A program made the translations under genes and the position numbers. A stretch of DNA of 55,125 bases from [Limnothrix rosea] IAM M-220. GTDB taxonomy: Bacteria > Cyanobacteriota > Cyanobacteriia > Cyanobacteriales > MRBY01. This document shows positions 9,615 through 18,592 of this stretch, piece by piece. The notes beneath the pieces were generated by a model. That model was not told the DNA's origin, made no database searches, and saw only the letters and a list, made by a program, of their open reading frames with translations. Every line of letters begins with the position of its first letter. Position 1 is the stretch's first letter. The stretch is from the NCBI RefSeq assembly GCF_001904615.1, contig NZ_MRBY01000025.1, positions 1 through 55,125 on the forward strand. Direction: 5' to 3'.

Positions 9615-10685
9615 ATGAAAATTAAGAGTTCTGGTTCTTTTCTTGAAATTTTACAGAAAACCAATATGTCTTTGCTTGTGTCTACTTATCAGGCTGGGAA
9701 ATTGATGTTTTTTCGCAACCAAGGAAATACGCTGAACAGTCACTTCCGAACATTTCGTAAAGCAATGGGGGTCGCTGCCAATAAAACCAGACTCGCGGTT
9801 GGCACGTTGAATCACATTAAAGAGTTTTATAATATGCCGGCGATCGCCCCGAAATTAGAGGGGGGCAAACATGATGCCTGTTATCTACTCCGAAATACCC
9901 ACGTGACAGGAAATATTGATATCCATGAAATGGACTGGGCGGGCGATGAACTGTGGTTTGTGAATACTAAGTTTTCTTGTTTATGTACTTTAGATGATGA
10001 ACATAGTTTTGTGCCCCGCTGGCGACCGCATTTTATTACGGGCTACGCACCAGAAGATCGTTGTCATTTAAATGGGTTGGCGATCGTGGATGATAAACCC
10101 AAATATGTCACTTCATTGGGCGTGGGTGATACTCTCCAAGCATGGCGGGAAAATAAACGCGATGGCGGTGTGATTATGGATGTGGAAAATAATGAATTTG
10201 TCATTCGAGGGTTAAGTATGCCCCATTCTCCCCGTTGGTATCGTGGGAAATTGTGGGTTTTAGAATCAGGCAGAGGGAGTCTTGCAACGGTGGATCTCGA
10301 TACTGGCAAACTGGAAACCGTAGCTCAAGTGCCGGGCTTTACGAGGGGGATTGATTTCTATCGAAATTTAGCTTTTATTGGCCTTTCAAAACTGCGGTGT
10401 AAAAGTGAATCTGACCGTGCAATTTTTAGTGATATTCCCCTTACAGATGAATTTGACGAGCGGACTTGTGGTGTGTGGGTGGTTGATATTGAACGCGGTG
10501 AAACGGTCGCTAATGTAATCTTTGAAGATCTTATTGAAGAGATTTTTGCGGTTAAAGTTCTAGCGGGAGCAAAATATCCTGAAATTGTTGATATTATCGA
10601 ACCACAACTATCATCCCACCTTGGCACATCGTTTGCTTTAGAGGACAATGCGCTTGCACAGGTGCCCACTACAATTAAACTTTAA
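9615..10685 (+). CDS. TIGR03032 family protein
   Basis: This 356-residue protein matches the TIGR03032 pattern: LLVSTYQAGKL near the start, KHDACYLLRNTHVTGNIDIHEM, LWFVNTKFSCLCTLD, SFVPRWRP, CHLNGLAI, GVIMD and PHSPRWYRGKLWVLESGRG. The evenly spaced beta segments suggest a propeller-like fold. The family has no established biochemical role. There is no signal peptide or membrane helix, so it should be cytoplasmic. The next gene, 53 bp downstream on the same strand, carries a second copy of this domain at its C-terminus, so the two probably work in one pathway. It follows the surface-protein gene but is separated from it by a probable terminator. Confidence 0.85.
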   Translation: MKIKSSGSFLEILQKTNMSLLVSTYQAGKLMFFRNQGNTLNSHFRTFRKAMGVAANKTRLAVGTLNHIKEFYNMPAIAPKLEGGKHDACYLLRNTHVTGNIDIHEMDWAGDELWFVNTKFSCLCTLDDEHSFVPRWRPHFITGYAPEDRCHLNGLAIVDDKPKYVTSLGVGDTLQAWRENKRDGGVIMDVENNEFVIRGLSMPHSPRWYRGKLWVLESGRGSLATVDLDTGKLETVAQVPGFTRGIDFYRNLAFIGLSKLRCKSESDRAIFSDIPLTDEFDERTCGVWVVDIERGETVANVIFEDLIEEIFAVKVLAGAKYPEIVDIIEPQLSSHLGTSFALEDNALAQVPTTIKL

Positions 10686-10738
10686 AATTTATGGTCATCA
10701 AGAATTAATTAAAGCTGATTTATTTCAGGTGTGAATTT

Positions 10739-13700
10739 ATGAAATTAAAGTCTGAGTTTTATAAGCTACCTCTACATTTTGATGTGGAAAAACTTCAAGC
10801 AGAAGTTGCTCAATTTACGGAAAATGATTGGCAGCCCCACCCACAAAATTTTGCCGGAAATTCAGCTTTACTTTTGGTGGCAGTCGATGGCGACCCCACG
10901 AATGATGCCCTCAAAGGGGTAATGGAACCAACACCCCATCTAAAAAAATGTCCCTATTTACAGCAGGTATTAGCGAGTTTTCAAACGGTGATTGGTCGTA
11001 CTCGTTTAATGCGTTTGGATTCGTCAGCTCAGGTCTCTGCTCACACTGATGCTCACTATTATTGGCAACAAAGGGTTCGTGTTCATGTCCCTATTCAAAC
11101 TTACCCTGAAGTTGAGTTTATTTGTGGCGATCGCCGGGTAAATATGGCAGCGGGAGAAACTTGGATTTTTGATACGTCGAAAATGCATAATGTTATTAAT
11201 CCGACTCCAAATACCAGAATACATTTAGTTTCAGATACTGTCGGCACAGCAGACTTTTGGAATTTAGTTGAAAAGGCTAAAAATACCGAAGAATTAGAGG
11301 AGAATAAAGAAACTTTTCAAGGGGATTTTATTGGTTTTAATCCTGCTCAAAAATCTAATTTAATTACAGAAAATGTTAATGCACCGATTGTCATGTCTCC
11401 GTGGGAGCAGAAGCATCTTGTTAATTTATTTTGGGAAAGCTTTTGGGAAATGGATAATTCTGATTTGGCAGATGTAGATCATCTAGAAAAGACGATTAAT
11501 AATTTCCAAAATGAATGGATGGGTCTATGGTCTCAATATGGTACGAGCAAGGTCGGTATTTCTGCTTATCAAGCAGCCTTAAATAAGCTCGAACATCAAC
11601 TAAAACAATTTAAAGGCAGCAACCTAAAACTCCACAATGGTATTGGTATTCTTTCGACCCTAAAGCAGCTGTTAATATTGCCTGCGCTGAACTTTGATAT
11701 TGCCACCCAGACTTTAGATGCTATCGAGCAAACGTCCCAAGCGAAAAGTGTATTTACCTTCGCACAATCCCTTGATGCACTCACTCAAGAAACCCAGTCT
11801 ATTGCAGGGGGCGATCGCCATTTTGATCGACCAATTTTTATTATTGCAGCCCCTAGATCTGGTAGTACATTTCTCTTTGAAACCCTAAGGCGATCGCCTT
11901 CTTTACTGACTATTGGCGATGAAAGCCATGGTGTTTTTGAGTCGATTCCAGACCTAAAGCCCGCTAATCGTAACTATGCCTCCAATGAACTGACTGAAGC
12001 TGATGTCACGCCAGAAATTGCAGCACAAATTAAACAAAACTTTTTAGAGAAATTAGAAGATTTTCGTGGTGAAAAACTGAAGACACCACCAAGCCGCTTC
12101 CGATTCCTAGAAAAAACCCCAAAAAACGCGTTGCGAATTCCTTTTTTACAGGCAATTTTTCCTGATGCACGCTTTATTTATCTCTACCGCGAACCAAAAA
12201 ATAATATCAGCAGCATCATTGAAGCTTGGAAGTCTGGACGCTTTGTAACCTATCGAGATTTGCCCGGTTGGACAGGAAAGCCTTGGTCTTTACTTCTCAT
12301 TCCAAAATGGCAGCGGCTCAAGAAAAAATCTGTACCTAAAATCGCGACAACTCAGTGGGAAACAACCCACAATATTATTCTCAAAGACTTAAAAAATATT
12401 CCCAAGAATCGGCTATGTGGAGTCAATTATGATGACTTAGTTCAAAATCCTCAGCGAGAGATTCAACGGTTATGTGACTTTGCAGAAATTGACTGGGAAG
12501 TTGATCTTAATCAAGAACAATTGCCCCTTTCAAAATTTACAGTTACTCCCCCCGACCCAAATAAATGGAAAAAGAATGCTGCGGCTCTAAGGACTTTCTT
12601 GCCGAAAGTTCAACCGACTGCAAATAAAGTTTCCCAGTTTATTAAGTCCATTTCAGAGGTTAGTTCCAAAAGTACGGCGATCGCCTCCAACATTGCCACT
12701 CCAGCAGAGAAGATGACCTCTCCTAAAACAGAAAATTCGGCAGTACCGGAAGAGAAAACCCATGAACCGCCTGCCGTTGTTAGCTGTTCTGACTCGAGTA
12801 TTTTTGCTGAGTTGTTACGTCAATTGAACTGTTCGGTGGTGATTACAGCCCCTTCAGATGATCAGATCATTAGCCTTTGTAGCGTCGATGGACATCTGCA
12901 TAGTCATAGCCGAAATTTTGCGAAACCCGGAGCTTTTTGGGCTGATCGTGCCCGACTTGATTTGGTGACACAATATCAGCTGAGTCATTTTCGGAATATG
13001 GCAGCTGTGGCGAAAAAGCTGGAACCCCAAGGAACCTATGATGCTTGCTATCTACACCGTAAAGGTCATGTTATTGGAGAACTTTTTGTCGAGGATTTAG
13101 GCTACGCTCAGGGTCAAGTGTGGGGCGTGAGTAGTCGTTTTTCTTGTTTATTTACCATTGATGCGCCCTATAGTTTTGTACCGCGCTGGAAACCGGCTTT
13201 TCTTAAAACCTTAGCTCCCAATGATGCTTGTCATCTAAACGGTCTGGCGATCGCCGATGATGTGCCAAAATATGTAACGGCTTTAAGCGCAACTTCCACA
13301 CCCCAAGGCTGGCGACAAACTGCCCTTGATCAAGGTGTATTAATCGATGTGGACAGTAACGAAATTATCGCTGGTAATTTGAAATCGCCCACTGCACCGC
13401 GCTGGTACCAAGACAAATTGTGGCTACTAGAATCCACAACCGGCCACTTTTCCGTCGTCGATCTAAACTCTGGGAACTTAGAACAAATTACGCAAATTCC
13501 CGGCTTTTCGAGAAGTCTGACATTTATGGGTGACTATGCTTTTATTGCAGTCGATAACTTACCGACAGAATTTGAAGGTCAAGCCGGTGTTTGGGTGGTT
13601 GATTTAAAGGCTGGCAGCATTGCAGCCCATTCTATATTTCAAGATATTGAGCGTTGCCATGGCATACAGGTTTTGCCAAAGACCATGCGCCCCGATATTA

Positions 13701-13780
13701 CAAACTTTGAGGAGGTTTTGATTGGGTCTTCCTATGCCCTATCTCAAGCTGCGTTAAAGGAAGTTGCCATGGCTAAGTAA
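10739..13780 (+). CDS. Three-domain fusion: Asp/Asn beta-hydroxylase-like, sulfotransferase, TIGR03032
   Basis: Residues ~1-185 resemble aspartyl/asparaginyl beta-hydroxylases (Fe(II)/2-oxoglutarate oxygenases). Candidate iron ligands are His and Asp in AHTDAHYYW (~101-103) and His in KMHNVINP (~149), with a possible 2-oxoglutarate-binding Arg in RIHLVSDTVG. After a helical linker, residues ~365-640 form a P-loop sulfotransferase, with PAPS loop IIAAPRSGSTF and a 3'-phosphate-binding strand FIYLYREPKNN. A Ser/Pro/Thr-rich linker leads to a full TIGR03032 domain (~695-1005: GTYDACYLHRKGHVIGE, SFVPRWKP, CHLNGLAI, APRWYQDKLWLLES). There is no signal peptide. The gene follows the free-standing TIGR03032 gene and probably shares its transcript. 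The last base of the stop codon is the first base of a 192-bp mobile element, but the C-terminus matches the neighbour's, so little seems lost. The substrate is unknown; a peptide or a hydroxylated/sulfated metabolite is possible. Confidence 0.8.
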   Translation: MKLKSEFYKLPLHFDVEKLQAEVAQFTENDWQPHPQNFAGNSALLLVAVDGDPTNDALKGVMEPTPHLKKCPYLQQVLASFQTVIGRTRLMRLDSSAQVSAHTDAHYYWQQRVRVHVPIQTYPEVEFICGDRRVNMAAGETWIFDTSKMHNVINPTPNTRIHLVSDTVGTADFWNLVEKAKNTEELEENKETFQGDFIGFNPAQKSNLITENVNAPIVMSPWEQKHLVNLFWESFWEMDNSDLADVDHLEKTINNFQNEWMGLWSQYGTSKVGISAYQAALNKLEHQLKQFKGSNLKLHNGIGILSTLKQLLILPALNFDIATQTLDAIEQTSQAKSVFTFAQSLDALTQETQSIAGGDRHFDRPIFIIAAPRSGSTFLFETLRRSPSLLTIGDESHGVFESIPDLKPANRNYASNELTEADVTPEIAAQIKQNFLEKLEDFRGEKLKTPPSRFRFLEKTPKNALRIPFLQAIFPDARFIYLYREPKNNISSIIEAWKSGRFVTYRDLPGWTGKPWSLLLIPKWQRLKKKSVPKIATTQWETTHNIILKDLKNIPKNRLCGVNYDDLVQNPQREIQRLCDFAEIDWEVDLNQEQLPLSKFTVTPPDPNKWKKNAAALRTFLPKVQPTANKVSQFIKSISEVSSKSTAIASNIATPAEKMTSPKTENSAVPEEKTHEPPAVVSCSDSSIFAELLRQLNCSVVITAPSDDQIISLCSVDGHLHSHSRNFAKPGAFWADRARLDLVTQYQLSHFRNMAAVAKKLEPQGTYDACYLHRKGHVIGELFVEDLGYAQGQVWGVSSRFSCLFTIDAPYSFVPRWKPAFLKTLAPNDACHLNGLAIADDVPKYVTALSATSTPQGWRQTALDQGVLIDVDSNEIIAGNLKSPTAPRWYQDKLWLLESTTGHFSVVDLNSGNLEQITQIPGFSRSLTFMGDYAFIAVDNLPTEFEGQAGVWVVDLKAGSIAAHSIFQDIERCHGIQVLPKTMRPDITNFEEVLIGSSYALSQAALKEVAMAK

Positions 13781-13971
13781 CGTCAGTTATGAATAAGAAT
13801 GTAGCCAAAATTCTCTAGAGAAAAGGAGACACGGAGAGGGAGAGACACGGAGAAGCAGCGAAAATTTGCATTTTTTGAAAGCTAGGATTGTTTGCATAGA
13901 AATATCTCCCGATCTCTCGCTCTCCCATTCACCGCGTCGTACTTTCGAGCATGATTAAGCAAAACTCACGT
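13780..13971 (-). mobile_element. 192-bp MITE-like element, copy 1
   Basis: This segment is the reverse complement of the element at 31998-32189, with the same length and only scattered differences. Its ends form an imperfect terminal inverted repeat (ACGTCAGTTATG at one end, ACGTGAGTTTTG read inward from the other). It contains no ORF. No convincing target duplication is seen beyond TA on both sides. It lies exactly between the convergent fusion-enzyme gene and the methyltransferase operon. Confidence 0.75.
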
Positions 13972-14102
13972 TAAATACTGTTTTTATAAATGCTGCACCA
14001 TGTCTGGGAGCGGAGGATAAATGGGGCTTGTGTCGGTACATCTTCTACGAGATTACTGGGAATCTGGATGCTAAATTTTCCTCGAACTGTCTCAAATTTC
14101 AT
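13971..14102 (-). CDS. Possible small protein at the 3' end of the defence operon, cut by the element
   Basis: An ATG at 14102, only 6 bp after the methyltransferase stop codon, opens a 43-codon frame beginning MKFETVRGKFSIQIPSN. Its TAA stop is formed at the junction with the 192-bp element, so the insertion may have shortened a longer gene. Position and codon use suggest a last gene of the operon. There is no strong ribosome site; GGTGG lies about 12 nt upstream. I do not recognise the sequence. It could equally be a chance ORF. Confidence 0.35.
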   Translation of the reverse strand: MKFETVRGKFSIQIPSNLVEDVPTQAPFILRSQTWCSIYKNSI

Positions 14103-14108
14103 GGTCGT

Positions 14109-17100
14109 CTACTGCCACCGCGCTTTACAGTAGTTGGCAATTTCTGTCGGGTCGGTGAGTTTGCTGGTTTGGCGACCGCTACGAATAAAAAAGGTGTTGG
14201 TCTTCTGGTTTTTGGCTTGGTCTAGATAATTAAAGGTGACTTGATGAGATGAGGGTTTGACTTTAATGCAACAGATGGTTTTGCCTTGAATTGTGTGGAA
14301 GCTGAGGTCGATAAATGGGGAAATATCTTTACCGAGTTCGGAAAATATTAGGCTGTTTTCTAGGTACAAGCCGTAGGCATCCTGTTTGTTGTCTTTTTGT
14401 TTGATGCTTTTGTCTTGGTAGTCGTAGTCTTCTAAGCCCAAGATATTGCCGTCGTCTTCTACGCCGATGAGTAATGTGCCGCCGTCGTAGGAATTTAAGA
14501 ATCCGGCTACTGCTTTGAGAATGTCGTGGCAGCGGAATTTTTTGCAGCTAAAGTCCTCGGTCTTCATGTCGTAGAAAGCGGTGGACTTAAATTCGAGGGT
14601 TTTGTTTTCGCCAGACATGATCAGGGCAACGATTTCGGGGTCATCGGCGAGATCTTGGAAGGCTTTGAGGGCGGCTTGTTTCGTTTCTTCGGCAACGATG
14701 GGAAAGGTGCTGAGGATATGGGTGAATTCTTTCTCGGTGAGGCCATAGAGGTGGGCAATGATGCCATCAAGTTCGGCGCGGAGTTTGCCTCGTTCTGCTT
14801 CGTCGGTTACGCCATAACGAGATGTGTTTAGATCCCCGACTTCTTCGAGAAGTCGGGGATCTGGGGTCAAACCAACTTCGGCGGCAAGGTCATCAAATTC
14901 TGGGGTCGTGCAAATTAGCTTGGCGGCTCTCTCTACTATCTCATCAAACCATTGATCCCCTTTTTGTAAGCGGGGAATAGTTAAACCATACATAAAATGC
15001 ATATCACAATGGTTTGTCACCCTTTGCCGAATTTGATAATCAACAATCAAGGAATTTAAAAAGGAAGTTATACAAAGAGAGATGCGATAATCCATTCTCT
15101 TTTTCGCAGGTTGTGCTGTATCTCCACAAAAAGTTTTTTCAGGCAAAATACAAGCAATTAGAGTTCTTTCGTTTGTTCCAGAAGAAATTCTACGATGTAC
15201 TAATCGATAATTTTGATAGTCTAAAGTTTGACCGCTATCAGTTCCTTTCTTTCCAATAATCGCTTGACGACCCTCTTTTTCATCTACCCAATAACGTGGC
15301 TCTGCAAATTGATGGGTAAATTGATGAATCATCTTGCCTTCATAGAGCGGTAAACATCCGGCGGCTGGCTCAGTTTTAAATAAATAGCTATGATTTGTCA
15401 TGTCAAACTCACGGTTAAGCTTTAAATTCCATTTCCCTTCAATCTGTTCACCAAGCAACGGAAAATGCGTCATTTTCTCGGCAATGGAAATATCGATCGG
15501 TTGCTTAAACTCCATCACAGAAAGAGAATCCGGCGATAGCTTCCGCACTAAATCAGTAGAGATTTTCAAATGTAAATCATCATCCTTAAGAAAATGATTT
15601 AACTCCTCTTTTCTAACTGCTTCCCTTGGATTAATACGAAAAACAGCATTGAAGTCTTTTGTCTTCTTACCTTTTTCAAAACTTAGTAAAGCAAATTTGA
15701 AAGCATGGTGAACACCTTCAAAAATAAATTTTTCGTTGGAAAGTCCATAGAGGTTGTCAATGTCAGACTGAGAAAATAACATTTCTCTCAACTGTTTACT
15801 TCCTAAATCTGTATAAATCCCTGAAGGAATAATAATGCCGCAATAACCTTTGCCTTGTAGCAATTGAAAACATCTTTCTAAAAATAACTTGTATAGATTG
15901 ATGTCAGTTCCTTGTTTGCGACCATTTACCCGTGAAATTTGATTTGGATAATCTTCAGAAGATCGATAATAATTACTGACATAAGGAAACTGACTCTGAT
16001 ATTCACACCATGCTTTAGCAATTTCAGGGTTTTCAAGAAGCTTTTTTTCTATCTTTTTAAACTCCTTAATACTCATTTTCTTTTTTCGCACTTCATCACT
16101 GTATTTAGCGAAAAATTCCTTGGCATTAGGCTTAAAAATCTCCCATGGCGGATTCGCAATAATCGCATCAAACCCACCCCGTTCAAACACTTTATCGAAG
16201 TGATACCCCCAATGGAACGGCTCCAGCGCCTCAATATCCCCGATATTTAAAAGCCGTTTTTTCGTCTTCTTTGTATTAAGCTGCGCCTCCTCAAACCTTA
16301 TGCCGAGCTTCGTACTAAACTCATCGAGCAAAAGCTGATTTAACTTCCCTTGAGATTCAGCATTGAGCTTGTCGATATGATTTCGCAACGCCAACACACT
16401 CTGATCCTGCGATCGTTCATCCGCACTCCGTGAATCATCCGACAGAAAAGAGTGCTTTTTATAGAGGTCAATACTCTTATTTTTATCCTCTAGGATGCGC
16501 TGATATTCCGAAGCCGCCAGAGCATTTAAAAGATTCCCTTGGATAACCGTCTGCCCAATGAGATTAAGCTGAGTCGGATCAACCCCAGTGCCACCAGTTT
16601 GCGAACTACCAAGACTATCAAAAGCATTGCCATCCACTCGGATCAAACCGATGAGCGAATTACCCGCCATGATATTAAAATCCACATTCGGCAAAGGCTC
16701 CAGATCTTCCACCCTATCCACCGAAGACACCAGCGAGAGGAAGAGCCGCAATTTCGCAATTTCCGTCGCCTCCTCCATGATGTCCACTCCATAGAGATTG
16801 TCCGTAATGATGCGCTTTTTGATGTAATAATCCAGCGAACTGTGGGCTTGTTGCATCTCCTCAAACCAAGCCTTTAGCTCCCCATCATTAGAGAGCGTCA
16901 CCTTCCCGATAATAGTCTGATAGATCGGGATTAAAGTTTTCATCGCCGCCACCAAAAATGCCCCCGACCCACAAGCCGGATCAAGCAGCGTCAATGTGGG
17001 CAAAATCTTTTTGAGCAGTAGATGACAAAGCTCATTATTCAGATTGCTTTTTAACGCCTCAATATCCTTGAAATCCTTACCTGTCGCTTTATTGACCTTA

Positions 17101-18176
17101 TCGACAATCACCTTGTTGATGGTGCGATCGCACAAGTATTCCGTAATTTCAGGGCGGGTGTAATAAGCTCCAAATTCCTTTTGGTTAATGTACTTCTCGA
17201 AGATATAGCCCAACACATCGGGGTTGATTTCGTTGCTTTCTTTCTCTGCATCGGGGCGATCGTTCAAGTGCCAAGAATAGGACGAAAATAGTTTCAGGAC
17301 ATCCTCAAAAGCCTTATCGCTGATGGAAATTTGAGAATACTTTTGCTCGATGGAATGCTTGAGAAATAAACCCCCATTGAGATAACAGATTTTCCCTAAT
17401 CGCTGTCTAATTTTTTCCGCCCGATCGCCCTCCGGTTTCGCAAACCCCTCGAAAAATAGATCTGTCAAAAAGCTATAGAACGGTTCTCCTTGTTTTTGAC
17501 AATCCTTTAGGCGATCGTCCAGATAGTCTGGATTCTCATTGTCCAGAAAATACCGCTTCTGGAGGAAATAAACGAACATTAAACGGTTTAGCACCACCGA
17601 CGCATACCAACGGCGATCATTCTCATTTTCAATCCCGACAATTTCCAGACAAAAATTCTGATGTAACCCCTCAAAATCTTGGAAAAACTGCTTCGTGACT
17701 TGCTCAATATTGAAGCCTTTGCCCACCTTCTCAACAGCTTTTACGAGAGTCGCCTCATCTTCCTCGTCAATACTAAAAAATAACGGCTCTAGTTTCTGAA
17801 TAATCCCTTCCGTCGACTGCGTCCTTTTGTGACCATGAAAAATCGGTTTACGCTTTCTGCCCTCTTTTTTTACCCACATCCACACCTGTTCTGTTTGCGC
17901 CTGATCGCAAAAAATCAATAAGTGTGACTGGGAATACTCCCTGAGCTGTCGATCTAGACTGCGCTGTACTTTCTTCGTTGGGATTTTTTCGCACCAACAT
18001 TGATAAATCGTAAAGCCGCGCTTGTGGGCGATCGCCTCCGCCTCAAACTCATCCTCATCCACCTCTAAAGGAACCGCCACCTCATCCACAAGATCCCAGC
18101 CCAACTCTTCGATAAACAGAGATTCAAAATCAAAGTCTCTGAGATATTTTTCAGTACGCTTGCGGTTCAGTTTCAT
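14109..18176 (-). CDS. Eco57I-type adenine-specific DNA methyltransferase with C-terminal AlbA/Schlafen-like domain
   Basis: This is a 1,355-residue restriction-modification type protein. The N-terminus (FESLFIEELGWD…, ~1-200) resembles the nuclease-like region of large type IIG and DISARM-type enzymes. The methylase core has the SAM-binding motif DPACGSGAFLVAAM (~397-410) and catalytic NPPWEIF (~672), which fits N6-adenine methylation. A target-recognition-like region follows. The C-terminal ~170 residues (GENKTLEFKSTAF…GGTLLIGVEDDGNILG…FFIRSGRQT) look like an AlbA_2 / Schlafen-type putative DNA- or RNA-binding domain, an unusual addition. Near residues 1105-1115 a mobile palindrome is translated in frame. 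The gene is the long 3' member of a minus-strand operon with a PIN toxin 47 bp upstream and a helicase before that. It probably acts in phage or plasmid defence; whether it also cleaves DNA is not clear. Confidence 0.85.
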   Translation of the reverse strand: MKLNRKRTEKYLRDFDFESLFIEELGWDLVDEVAVPLEVDEDEFEAEAIAHKRGFTIYQCWCEKIPTKKVQRSLDRQLREYSQSHLLIFCDQAQTEQVWMWVKKEGRKRKPIFHGHKRTQSTEGIIQKLEPLFFSIDEEDEATLVKAVEKVGKGFNIEQVTKQFFQDFEGLHQNFCLEIVGIENENDRRWYASVVLNRLMFVYFLQKRYFLDNENPDYLDDRLKDCQKQGEPFYSFLTDLFFEGFAKPEGDRAEKIRQRLGKICYLNGGLFLKHSIEQKYSQISISDKAFEDVLKLFSSYSWHLNDRPDAEKESNEINPDVLGYIFEKYINQKEFGAYYTRPEITEYLCDRTINKVIVDKVNKATGKDFKDIEALKSNLNNELCHLLLKKILPTLTLLDPACGSGAFLVAAMKTLIPIYQTIIGKVTLSNDGELKAWFEEMQQAHSSLDYYIKKRIITDNLYGVDIMEEATEIAKLRLFLSLVSSVDRVEDLEPLPNVDFNIMAGNSLIGLIRVDGNAFDSLGSSQTGGTGVDPTQLNLIGQTVIQGNLLNALAASEYQRILEDKNKSIDLYKKHSFLSDDSRSADERSQDQSVLALRNHIDKLNAESQGKLNQLLLDEFSTKLGIRFEEAQLNTKKTKKRLLNIGDIEALEPFHWGYHFDKVFERGGFDAIIANPPWEIFKPNAKEFFAKYSDEVRKKKMSIKEFKKIEKKLLENPEIAKAWCEYQSQFPYVSNYYRSSEDYPNQISRVNGRKQGTDINLYKLFLERCFQLLQGKGYCGIIIPSGIYTDLGSKQLREMLFSQSDIDNLYGLSNEKFIFEGVHHAFKFALLSFEKGKKTKDFNAVFRINPREAVRKEELNHFLKDDDLHLKISTDLVRKLSPDSLSVMEFKQPIDISIAEKMTHFPLLGEQIEGKWNLKLNREFDMTNHSYLFKTEPAAGCLPLYEGKMIHQFTHQFAEPRYWVDEKEGRQAIIGKKGTDSGQTLDYQNYRLVHRRISSGTNERTLIACILPEKTFCGDTAQPAKKRMDYRISLCITSFLNSLIVDYQIRQRVTNHCDMHFMYGLTIPRLQKGDQWFDEIVERAAKLICTTPEFDDLAAEVGLTPDPRLLEEVGDLNTSRYGVTDEAERGKLRAELDGIIAHLYGLTEKEFTHILSTFPIVAEETKQAALKAFQDLADDPEIVALIMSGENKTLEFKSTAFYDMKTEDFSCKKFRCHDILKAVAGFLNSYDGGTLLIGVEDDGNILGLEDYDYQDKSIKQKDNKQDAYGLYLENSLIFSELGKDISPFIDLSFHTIQGKTICCIKVKPSSHQVTFNYLDQAKNQKTNTFFIRSGRQTSKLTDPTEIANYCKARWQ
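14830..14862. repeat. Palindromic repeat inserted in frame in the methyltransferase gene
   Basis: A perfect hairpin has 15-bp arms (AGATCCCCGACTTCT and its complement) and a 3-nt loop TCG. On the minus strand it is read as DPRLLEEVGDLN without breaking the frame. Palindromes of this type (GATCCCCGACTTCT…) are scattered widely in cyanobacterial genomes, to my knowledge. It sits between the methylase and AlbA-like regions. Confidence 0.8.
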
Positions 18177-18223
18177 AGAAAATCCCCCTAGGGTGCAATT
18201 AAATCAAGACTCGGAAAATAGGT

Positions 18224-18592
18224 TTAGTAACGCTTATTATCACGGCTCAACAAACGATAATCTGCGGTCAAGGCGTGCGCCCCAATATAAAAATCTGGCA
18301 GCGGCGATCGCCCTTTGCCCCCACTGCGGCGATATTTCAGAAAAGCTTTCCCTGCTAAAAATGCCGCCCCATAGGGCAAGGCTTCCCGCCGAAAAGACAC
18401 GGGGGCGATCGCTTCTTCTAGCTCAGTGACTGTCTCAAAACCAACAGATATTTCTGCGTAAATAATTGGATTAATGACCAACTCCGATTCATCCGCACAT
18501 CGAGCTAACTGCTCAGATGACCAAGACAACCATTGTGGATCACGCATAAACAGATCCAACAGCACATTACTATCCACCAAAACAGGCTTCAT
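18224..18592 (-). CDS. PIN-domain toxin (VapC-like RNase)
   Basis: The 122-residue product begins with the PIN motif VLVDSNVLLDLF and keeps the other acidic residues expected for a metal-dependent RNase: Glu in IIYAEIS, Asp in LPDFYIGAHAL and an Asp in the C-terminal YRLLSRDNKRY. Length and order match VapC toxins, which cleave tRNA or rRNA when not held by their antitoxin. The ATG overlaps the stop of the upstream antitoxin gene by 4 bp (ATGA), the usual translational coupling of such pairs. It lies inside the helicase-methyltransferase operon, 47 bp before the methylase start. Confidence 0.85.
   Translation of the reverse strand: MKPVLVDSNVLLDLFMRDPQWLSWSSEQLARCADESELVINPIIYAEISVGFETVTELEEAIAPVSFRREALPYGAAFLAGKAFLKYRRSGGKGRSPLPDFYIGAHALTADYRLLSRDNKRY

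Noticed and set aside
10739-13780. Truncation of the fusion enzyme by the 192-bp element
   Set aside because: The stop codon borrows one base from the element, but the C-terminus (SSYALSQAALKE) aligns with the end of the neighbouring TIGR03032 protein, so little or nothing is missing.
14028-14225. Plus-strand ORF of 65 codons over the methylase end
   Set aside because: It overlaps the methylase and the small minus-strand frame and has no protein-like pattern.
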